Shown piece by piece: positions 8,911 through 15,454 of a stretch of 64,000 nt of DNA. Origin of the DNA: Planctomycetaceae bacterium. Its GTDB lineage: Bacteria; Planctomycetota; UBA1135; GCA-002686595. Within the stretch, counting starts at the first letter, position 1. Each line of letters begins with the position of its first letter. The stretch covers positions 310,001 to 374,000 of the forward strand of contig WYBT01000030.1 of the NCBI GenBank assembly GCA_011525785.1, in the 5' to 3' direction. The translations under genes were made by a program, and so were the position numbers. Below the pieces are notes generated by a model. The model did no database searches, was not told where the DNA came from, and saw nothing but the letters and a program-made list of their open reading frames with translations.

Positions 8911-11900
8911 AGGGCGAGAACGCGCGCAGGCCGTAGCCGTCGCTGATCCACAGTCGACCGCGCGGGGCGCGCGCGCGCGGCGCTTCCCAGGCGACGAAAT
9001 TCCACTCGCCGACGCGCTGCACGCCGAACTCCGGATCGCTGGCGTTCGAGCGCCGCACCACGAAGTCGCGCTCGGTGACCTCCACGATCCAGTCGCCCCA
9101 GGGCGAAGCCAGGCTCGAGTTGAGCGGGTTGCGGCGCAGGATCGCGAGCCCGGCGTCGTGGCCGCGGTCGGGGCCCGGCCGATCCGCTTGCGCCAGCGCG
9201 TTGTCCTGTTCCGGCGCGAGGCGCGAGGTCCACAGCAGCTCGCGCCCGTCGTTCAGCACTGCGCGCGCGCCGCTGGGGGTCGCGAGCGGCCCGCTGAGCG
9301 GCGCAGAGCGCAGCCCCTGCGGTCCCTCGATCTGTCCGTCGCTCGAGTCGATCAACCAGGCCGAGCCCTCTTCGCTCAGGGCCAGCAGGGTTCCGGGTTG
9401 CTTGGGCAAGAACACCGGCGTGCGGGCGATGCCGCCGATGGATTCGATCTGGCGCGCCCAGGTCACGTTGCCGGCGCGTCCCAGGCGCGCGATCCGACCT
9501 TGGCGGTCGCACACGATGTGTTCGTCGTCGACCGGCACGGGCGCGGCGAGCACGCTGGCGTTCGAGCTCCAGGCGCGCTCGGGCGTGCGCGAGAGCAGCA
9601 CGGTCACGTTCTCGGGTGAGTCGATCGAGATGCGCGTGGTCTCGAAGCCCTCGTACTCGAAGTGCAGCACGGTCGGCGCCCCGGGAGCGGTCTCGAGCAC
9701 GAAGGGCGTCACGCGCGAAGCGCCGTCGTCGAAGCGCGCGCGCGCGCCGTGCGGCAGCGAGTCGATGCGGCAGGGGAGCAGGTGCTCGCTGGGGTTGGAG
9801 CACTCCTTGCGCAGCGTCGCCAGCGCCTCGGCGTGCTGGCCCCGTTCCGCCAGCTCGCGCGCGGTGCGCACCGCGTCGCGGTGGCGCGTGACCGCGTCGA
9901 TCTCGCTCGAGAGGAGCTCCACCAGCCGTTGCGCGTCGTCGGTCGCGCTGATCCGCGCGTAGCTCTCGACCGCGCGCTCGAGGTCGCCGGCCTTGGCGTG
10001 TTCGCGGGCCGAGATCAGGAGTTGTTCCTGCTGCGCCAGGTTCGAGTCGCGCATCCGCTGTTCGCGCGCCTTCGCGCGCAACTCGCTGCGCGCGGACAGC
10101 GCTCCGGAGAGCGTGGCGATGCGCTCGCCGAAGCTCTGCAGCTCCGGAGAACCTGGGCTGGCCTCGATCAGCGCGAGCAGGTCGGCCACCAGGCGCGTCA
10201 TGCGCGCTTCGGTGTGCAGCGCTTCGCTGGAGTCGTCGCTGGCCTGACCCCAGGCCGCCAGTTGCTCCTCGAGTCCGGCGGCCAAGCCTTCGAGCAAGAT
10301 CTCGAGCTTGGGCAGCGCGCTCTCTCCCGCGCGCGGCGGCGGGGCCTGGGGCAGGGCGAGCGCGTTGCGCAGGCCGACCACCGGATCGCCGCTGGAGCAC
10401 TCCAGCTGGCACTGCTGGTAGCGCTCGAGCCACTCGGCTCGCACGGACTGCGCGCGGTGCTCAACCCGCGCTTGCAGCTCCGTGCGCAGCGCCGCGACCG
10501 CGCTGTCGTCCTCGTCGCCGAACAGCTCGTTCAAGCGCTGCAGCGCGCGTTCGGGGTCGGAGTGCAGCTCGCGCACCTCTTCGAGCTGCGCGTCGTGCGC
10601 CGAGTCAGCGCGCACCTTGACGAAGGCGATGCTCGAGAGCGCCAGCAGCGTGCTCAGCACGACCACCGAGTTGCGCCGCGTGCGCTTGCCCGTGACCGTC
10701 TTGCCGTGGGCGACGTTGAGCAGCGCCTTGGCTTCGCGGTGCGTCGGAACGGCCTCGAGCAGCTGGCGCAGCGGTGCGATGGCCTTGTCGGGCGCGTTGG
10801 CCAGCAGCAGCCCGCGGCAGGCTTCGACGACCCAGGCCGCGCCGTCTTCGCGCTCGCCGACCGCCATCAGGCGCTGGCCGATCTCGAGCCGCACCGAGGT
10901 GGTCTCCGGCCCGCGCGAGGCCGCCGTGCGCAGCAGGATTCCGGCGCGCCAGTTCTGGCCGCTCTCCTGGAACTTGCGCGCCACGCGCAGGATGTCGCCG
11001 ATCGCCGGCGCATCGGCGTCGTTCGTGCTGCGGTGCTGCCAGTGCAGCAGGCGCAGCTCGCAGATCGGGTCGTGTTTGTGGTGCTTGCGCGCTTCGCGCC
11101 AGCGCGCGACCAGCACGCTGGTGTCCGCGCCCGAGGCGTCGAGCCGGCGCAGCAGCGTGCGCGCGCTGCGCGTGTCCATGCTGGCCAGCGCGGCCGGCAG
11201 CTTGCCCTTGTCCCACTCGGCCAGCAGCAACTCGAGATCGCCCGGCGCCGTCGGCCCGGGGGCCGAGAAATCGCACCAGCCGCTGATGCGCGCCGCGGCG
11301 CGCGCGAGGCGATTGGAGGCGAGCTCCATCTGCGCCAGCGCCAGCAGTTCGCTGGGATCTGCGGCGCGGATCGCGCCGTGCTGGTAGAGCGCCGCGATGG
11401 CGCCGCGCACCTGGCGGAGCGGCCAGCCGAGTCGGTCGCCGATCTCGCGCAGCGTGCTCATCCCGTCGCACTCGTGCCAGATGCGCGTGAGCGACTTCTC
11501 GGGCGGCTTGTCGTCGAGCACGCACGGCACGAGCGTGGCCGGGATCGAGGCCGCGCCCGGCTGGCTGGCGAGTTCGTCGCACAGGCGCGCGTACTCGAGC
11601 AACACGTACTCGACCGAGATCGGCGGACAGGTCACCGGCGCCAGGCGCTCGAGCGTGTCGCCGCTGTTCACTCGCTCCAGCGCGCGGCCCGAATCGCCGG
11701 CCGCGGAGTCGCCGGGGTCGACCACGATCGGTCCGGGCTCGAAGCGGAAGTGCACGCCTTCGCAGTCGAGCAGCTCGAACATCACGTCCATGCGCGCGGC
11801 GTGGGCGATCTCGCTCATGCGCAGCGAGTCGATGCGCTGGTCGGGGTCCTTGACCCAGGCGCGTTCGCTGCGCCGCCGCCACTGCTCGGGATCCTCGCCC

Positions 11901-12055
11901 AGCTCGGGCAGCAGTTGCAGCTGACCCTCGCACACGCCCAGGCGCGCCGACAGAGCTCCGCCGCGCAGCGTCAAGACGCCTTCACGGCCGCCTCGAGCCA
12001 GGCCTTGGAGCAGTTCGCCCAGTCCAAGTCCGGCGACATCGCCTTGGAAGCTCAT
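8909..12055 (-). CDS. DUF4388 / winged-helix / PEGA / beta-propeller multidomain protein
   Basis: Large protein of 1048 residues. The N-terminus (MSFQGDVAGLGLGELLQGLA...) is a DUF4388 (PATAN-like) domain to about residue 130. A winged-helix-like segment lies near residues 195-240 (STLREIGDRLGWPLRQVRG), followed by helical repeat-like regions. A membrane helix spans about residues 463-481 (SVVVLSTLLALSSIAFVKV), followed by a long charged helical stretch. Near residue 790 a PEGA-like beta domain appears, and the last 200 residues resemble a PQQ/quinoprotein-type propeller. The DUF4388 and winged-helix parts should be cytoplasmic and the PEGA and propeller parts outside, so it may link regulation to the envelope. 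It follows the MocA-like gene by 57 bases in the same direction. The function is unknown. Confidence 0.7.
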   Translation of the reverse strand: MSFQGDVAGLGLGELLQGLARGGREGVLTLRGGALSARLGVCEGQLQLLPELGEDPEQWRRRSERAWVKDPDQRIDSLRMSEIAHAARMDVMFELLDCEGVHFRFEPGPIVVDPGDSAAGDSGRALERVNSGDTLERLAPVTCPPISVEYVLLEYARLCDELASQPGAASIPATLVPCVLDDKPPEKSLTRIWHECDGMSTLREIGDRLGWPLRQVRGAIAALYQHGAIRAADPSELLALAQMELASNRLARAAARISGWCDFSAPGPTAPGDLELLLAEWDKGKLPAALASMDTRSARTLLRRLDASGADTSVLVARWREARKHHKHDPICELRLLHWQHRSTNDADAPAIGDILRVARKFQESGQNWRAGILLRTAASRGPETTSVRLEIGQRLMAVGEREDGAAWVVEACRGLLLANAPDKAIAPLRQLLEAVPTHREAKALLNVAHGKTVTGKRTRRNSVVVLSTLLALSSIAFVKVRADSAHDAQLEEVRELHSDPERALQRLNELFGDEDDSAVAALRTELQARVEHRAQSVRAEWLERYQQCQLECSSGDPVVGLRNALALPQAPPPRAGESALPKLEILLEGLAAGLEEQLAAWGQASDDSSEALHTEARMTRLVADLLALIEASPGSPELQSFGERIATLSGALSARSELRAKAREQRMRDSNLAQQEQLLISAREHAKAGDLERAVESYARISATDDAQRLVELLSSEIDAVTRHRDAVRTARELAERGQHAEALATLRKECSNPSEHLLPCRIDSLPHGARARFDDGASRVTPFVLETAPGAPTVLHFEYEGFETTRISIDSPENVTVLLSRTPERAWSSNASVLAAPVPVDDEHIVCDRQGRIARLGRAGNVTWARQIESIGGIARTPVFLPKQPGTLLALSEEGSAWLIDSSDGQIEGPQGLRSAPLSGPLATPSGARAVLNDGRELLWTSRLAPEQDNALAQADRPGPDRGHDAGLAILRRNPLNSSLASPWGDWIVEVTERDFVVRRSNASDPEFGVQRVGEWNFVAWEAPRARAPRGRLWISDGYGLRAFSP

Positions 12056-12112
12056 GGGGATCGGTCGGCGGATATCGACTGCGCCCCAGCCGCGGCTGCA
12101 CCAAAAGCGGCT

Positions 12113-12718
12113 TTACTCGCCTCGCGCTTCGCGTTCGACGAGGCGCGAAAGATCTTCCGGCGTGTCGAGGTCGTCGAAGATGCGCTCGTCCGAGCACGGC
12201 GCGGAGTCGAGCGGGCGGGCGCGCGCGCGCAGGTCGCGCAGGTCGGCGTCGGGCGCGAGGCCGTCGAGCTGCGCCAGCAGCGCCGGGCCGACGATCACCG
12301 GATGGCCGAAGCGCGGCGGGCCGTGCGCGCTGCGAGGAGCGAGCCAGCCGCCCGGCGGGGCGCCGGACTCGAGCCAGCGCGCGAGCAACGCAGCGAACAC
12401 CGGCGCGCCCACCAGCGGAACGTCGACCGGCGCGAGGCACAGCGCGCGTCCAGCGCGGGCTTCGCGCGCCACGCGCACGCTCTCGAGCCGGCCGAGCTCC
12501 CAACGCCGGTTGTGCGCGAGCTGCGCGCCGCGCGGCGCGTGGGCGGCGATCTGTTCGTGATCCGCTCCGGTGACGATCAGCGGCGCGCACTCGTCGAGTT
12601 GCGCGCCAGCGGCGACCAGCAGCTCGAGCGTGGTTCCCGCGCGCCAGCGCACCAGCGCCTTGCAGCTTCCCAGGCGCCGACTCGCGCCGGCCGCCAGGAT
12701 CACCAGCGCCGGCTTCAC
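12113..12718 (-). CDS. MocA/MobA-like nucleotidyltransferase
   Basis: Protein of 201 residues with an N-terminal nucleotide-binding loop LAAGASRRLGSCKALVRW, matching the LAAGxSRRMGxxK signature of NTP-transferase-3 proteins, and CLAPVDVPLVG as the metal-site aspartate segment. Relatives include MocA (cytidylyl transfer to molybdopterin), MobA (guanylyl transfer), and sugar or alditol-phosphate nucleotidyltransferases. Its place directly downstream of a MoeB-type E1 gene (GTGA overlap at 12715-12718) supports a molybdenum-cofactor role. However, no moaA-E, moeA, xdh or formate dehydrogenase genes are in the window, so the substrate is open. The GTG start is fixed by the overlap; the upstream in-frame extension is only antisense shadow. 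Confidence 0.75.
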   Translation of the reverse strand: MKPALVILAAGASRRLGSCKALVRWRAGTTLELLVAAGAQLDECAPLIVTGADHEQIAAHAPRGAQLAHNRRWELGRLESVRVAREARAGRALCLAPVDVPLVGAPVFAALLARWLESGAPPGGWLAPRSAHGPPRFGHPVIVGPALLAQLDGLAPDADLRDLRARARPLDSAPCSDERIFDDLDTPEDLSRLVEREARGE

Positions 12719-13752
12719 GAGCCCAGGAAGCGGTCGTACAGCGCGCGCGCGCGCACCGCGTCGTCGAGCCCTTCGATCAGCGCACGGCCGTCGCGGAACA
12801 CGGTGAAGCGTTTGTCTTCCGCGCGAAAGCTCAGCACGCCGTCGCGCAGCGCGAGGTCGAGCACGCTGGCCGAGAGGCGCGCGGCCAAGGGCTCGAGCTC
12901 GACGTTCGCGCGCAGCGCCGGGCGCACCTGCACGGTGTTGCGGCCGCACAGCGAGACTGTGGCGCCGCCCGCGCCCGCGTCGAGGAACTCGAAGCGCCGC
13001 TCAGCGCAGCAGGGGCAGGCCGGGTCGCGCGCTGCGTCCAGCGTGTGGGACTCGAGGTTCCACACGTCCAGCTCGATCAGCCGGCTGCGGTGGGCGCGCC
13101 AGCTCTCGCGCGCCGCGGACAAAAGCCGCAGCGCAGCGCCGCACTGCAGAGCCGCGATGGCGGCGACGGCCGGCAGGATCACTCCGGCCGTGTCGCAGGT
13201 CGGCAGGCTGCCCGCCGGCGGCGGATCTGGGAACACGCAGCGCAGGCACGCGCTCGCGCCGGGCACGATCGGCAGCACCAGGCCGCTCGCGCCTACGACG
13301 CCGCCGTACACCCACGGCAGGCCGCGCTCGACGCAGAAATCGTTGACCAGGTAGCGCGTGGCGAGGTTGTCCGTTCCGTCGAGCACCAGGTCGACGCCGC
13401 GCGCCAGCTCGGCGATGTTGTCGGCGTCGAGGTGCTCGGCGCAGGCCTCGACCTGCGACGGACCGCCGATGCGCGCCAGCGACTCGCGCGCGGCCGCGGC
13501 CTTGGGACGACCCACGTGCCCGGGCTCGAACAGCACCTGGCGCGGCAGGTTCGTCAGCTCGACCACGTCGCGGTCGACCAGTCGGATGCGCCCCACGCCC
13601 GAGCGCACCAGCTGCAGCGCCAGCGCGCCGCCCAGCGCTCCGCAGCCGACGATCAGCACCGAACTCGCGCCCAGGCGCCGCTGGCCCTCGAGGCCCAGCG
13701 GCGCGAAGCGCACCTGGCGATCGAAGCGCGGATCGAGCTCGCTCTCGCTCAT
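12715..13752 (-). CDS. moeB: MoeB/ThiF-family E1-like adenylyltransferase
   Basis: Protein of 345 residues. The Rossmann ATP-binding motif VLIVGCGALGGALALQLVRS is followed by IRLVDRDVVELTNLPRQVLF, the classic start of MoeB/ThiF enzymes, which adenylate the C-terminal glycine of MoaD or ThiS so that sulfur can be added. Two CxxC pairs (CLRC and CPCC) provide the structural zinc site. The last 100 residues contain VFRDGRALIEGLDDAVRARALY, a C-terminal domain seen in several MoeB/ThiF relatives in place of rhodanese. No MoaD/ThiS carrier gene is nearby, so whether it serves molybdopterin, thiamin or another ubiquitin-like carrier is undecided. The ATG overlaps the zinc-ribbon gene's stop (ATGA). 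Confidence 0.82.
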   Translation of the reverse strand: MSESELDPRFDRQVRFAPLGLEGQRRLGASSVLIVGCGALGGALALQLVRSGVGRIRLVDRDVVELTNLPRQVLFEPGHVGRPKAAAARESLARIGGPSQVEACAEHLDADNIAELARGVDLVLDGTDNLATRYLVNDFCVERGLPWVYGGVVGASGLVLPIVPGASACLRCVFPDPPPAGSLPTCDTAGVILPAVAAIAALQCGAALRLLSAARESWRAHRSRLIELDVWNLESHTLDAARDPACPCCAERRFEFLDAGAGGATVSLCGRNTVQVRPALRANVELEPLAARLSASVLDLALRDGVLSFRAEDKRFTVFRDGRALIEGLDDAVRARALYDRFLGS

Positions 13753-14147
13753 GCCAGCCACCACCACACCAACGCCGCGAGCAGCCCCAATCCGGCCAAG
13801 CCCGCGGCGGCCAGCTTGAGCAAGGGCAGGAAATCGCTGGGCGGCGGCTCGTTGATCTCGACCCAGTTGAAGTAGCGCTTGACGTTCTCGTCGAAGGCCG
13901 CGCCGCAGTGCGGACAGGCGCCGCCGCCCTGCGTGTAGGCGATCACGCCGTCGCACTTCATGCAGTAGAAGTTGCGCTCGGCGCCGCCCTCGGCCACGCC
14001 CGGTGCGCGCGAGCGCTGGCGGTAGTACTCCAGCGCTTCGCGGTTGGAGTCGGCGCGCGCGCGCGACCAGTGGCGCTCGCTCATCGGCCCCCAGCTCGGG
14101 CCGCCGGGGTCGGGCTGGGGCTGTTGCGCGCGCGGGTCGGGGTTCAC
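13749..14147 (-). CDS. Zinc-ribbon protein with C-terminal membrane anchor
   Basis: Small protein of 132 residues that I do not recognise as a named family. Residues about 60-85 hold a zinc ribbon made by CMKC and CPHC. Residues about 110-130 form a single hydrophobic helix ending ALVWWWLA, so the protein is probably tail-anchored with its ribbon in the cytoplasm. The N-terminal 45 residues are Pro/Arg-rich. The GTG start at 14147 is supported by the GTGA overlap with the upstream lipoprotein stop; an internal ATG (MSERHWSR) would give a shorter protein. It lies between a lipoprotein and the E1-like enzyme in a tightly coupled operon. Confidence 0.62.
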   Translation of the reverse strand: MNPDPRAQQPQPDPGGPSWGPMSERHWSRARADSNREALEYYRQRSRAPGVAEGGAERNFYCMKCDGVIAYTQGGGACPHCGAAFDENVKRYFNWVEINEPPPSDFLPLLKLAAAGLAGLGLLAALVWWWLA

Positions 14148-14917
14148 AGCCCCAGTTGTAGCCCGAAGTACGGTCCGCTGAACGAAAGGTCCACGGCGGC
14201 GGCCGCGTCGCCGTCGTCGTACTCGACGTCGAGATCGATCTGGCGCCAGCCGACCACCAGCGAGCCGTTGGCCGAGCCGGGCGCCCCGAACAGCGCCAGC
14301 TTGGCGTTGAGGTCGGCCTCCAGGTACGTCGCTTCGTCGCCGTCGTAGTCGATGCTCATGCCCGAGAGCAGCGCCTCGAAGTCCAGGCGCCAGACGCGCA
14401 CGCCGGCGCGCAGCGCGAGCACCGGCAGCGGCGCGATCTCGTCGGCGCTCTCGGTCAGCGTGTTGCCCGAGTCGGTGACCTGCGCTTCGACGTCGGCGAC
14501 CGTCACGCCGAAACCCAGGCCTAGCTCGAACATGTCCGAGGGGAGCACGTCGAAGGTCAGCGCGAGGCGGTGCAGGGCGAGGTCGAGCTCGGTGTCGACC
14601 GCGGTGCTGGCGGGGATGCCGCCGAAGTCGGCGTTCAGCGTGCCGTTTCCGTCCCAGCTCGAGGCCTGAGTCGAGAGCGTCAGGTGCGGGAGGCCGAACT
14701 TGAAGTCGGCGCGCACGCCCAGCGTGTTCTCGCTCTCGGCGAGGTCCAGGTCCTCGACCGAGTTGTCGAGCGTGGCCGGCAGCGGCTGCGTGGTGTCGAT
14801 GTAGCTCACGTCGCCCTCGGGCTCGAAACGCCCCAGCGAGGGCGCGACGGTGAACTGCGGCGCGGAGCAGGAGGCCAGGGCCGCGCAGGCGAGCGCGAGG
14901 ACGAGGGATCGGTTCAT
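14144..14917 (-). CDS. Outer-membrane-barrel-like lipoprotein
   Basis: Protein of 257 residues starting with a lipoprotein signal, MNRSLVLALACAALASCSAP; the lipobox-like LASC would leave cysteine as the mature N-terminus. The rest alternates polar and hydrophobic residues in strand-length runs with many Asp/Glu/Ser turns, for example LALTFDVLPSDMFELGLGFG, and ends in the aromatic-rich GPYFGLQLGL, as expected for a membrane beta-barrel. No specific family is recognised. It is the first gene of the five-gene minus-strand unit, so the export protein and the E1/MocA-like enzymes probably share a transcript. About 195 bases separate it from tRNA-His. Confidence 0.6.
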   Translation of the reverse strand: MNRSLVLALACAALASCSAPQFTVAPSLGRFEPEGDVSYIDTTQPLPATLDNSVEDLDLAESENTLGVRADFKFGLPHLTLSTQASSWDGNGTLNADFGGIPASTAVDTELDLALHRLALTFDVLPSDMFELGLGFGVTVADVEAQVTDSGNTLTESADEIAPLPVLALRAGVRVWRLDFEALLSGMSIDYDGDEATYLEADLNAKLALFGAPGSANGSLVVGWRQIDLDVEYDDGDAAAAVDLSFSGPYFGLQLGL

Positions 14918-15028
14918 GGGAGTTGGGGACGGCGCGAGCGCCCGAAGGCGTTCGGTGGGGATGGGGAGCGTTAGACCAAAGCGCGCAGGCGCGAGCCAGC
15001 GACATCTCGCGCGCGGCGCGCGCCAAAC

Positions 15029-15057
15029 TTGACAACACCCGCTCGGCGGCCGATCCT
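15029..15057 (+). promoter_or_regulatory. Predicted promoter of tRNA-His
   Basis: A perfect -35 TTGACA (15029-15034), a 17-base spacer and GATCCT as a weak -10 that keeps the conserved A2 and T6. The tRNA begins about 50 bases below the predicted start of transcription. Confidence 0.5.
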
Positions 15058-15112
15058 TTCCGCCCCTCGCATTCGGGCGGGGGCGCGCGCGCTTTGGCGC
15101 CCGCGGCGGATC

Positions 15113-15190
15113 GGTGGGCGTAGCTCAGTCGGTTAGAGCACCAGGTTGTGGTCCTGGGGGTCGGGGGTTCGAGTCCCCTCGCTCACCCCA
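15113..15190 (+). tRNA. tRNA-His (anticodon GTG)
   Basis: A full cloverleaf can be drawn. The acceptor 15114-15120 pairs with 15180-15186 with one G-U pair. The D-stem GCTC/GAGC and the anticodon stem CCAGG/CCTGG surround loop TTGTGGT, with GTG at 15148-15150. The T-arm is GGGGG-TTCGAGT-CCCCT. The extra G at 15113 facing C at 15187 is the G(-1):C73 pair that identifies histidine tRNAs. The 3' CCA is encoded (15188-15190). Confidence 0.96.
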
Positions 15191-15218
15191 CCCGCTCCGC
15201 GAATTGCGGGCGGGTTTC
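15190..15218 (+). terminator. Possible weak terminator after tRNA-His
   Basis: ACCC...CCGC-GAATT-GCGG...GGGT forms a nested stem with an internal loop, ending in TTTCGG. The U-run is short, so readthrough toward cheA is possible. Confidence 0.35.
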
Positions 15219-15454
15219 GGCGCCGGTCGGGAGTTTCGGTCTCGGCGCCCGGTCTTGGCATCCGGACTTCGTGTCCGGCGTCGGACCTAGGTCGCGCGTG
15301 AGTCCGCGCCTGCGCGCCTCGTCCCGATTCCGAACTGCGCCGTCGGGCGCTGCGCTCGAGCGTCAAGTCTTTCCAGGGGCGCGCCGATGCGCCCCCCGCG
15401 CGCGCCGAGCCGTCCGTTGCGGCTGGGCGAGTGCGCACATGGAGGGCCTGCCCG

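Noticed and set aside
9662-13354. A 1230-codon plus-strand frame opposite the DUF4388/MocA/MoeB genes
   Set aside because: The minus-strand genes have recognisable motifs and overlapping starts; the plus frame has low-complexity Arg/Ala/Gln composition and no motif.
15113-15218. tRNA-His as an integration site
   Set aside because: No integrase gene and no repeated tRNA 3' end were found nearby; the neighbours are ordinary genes with the same composition.
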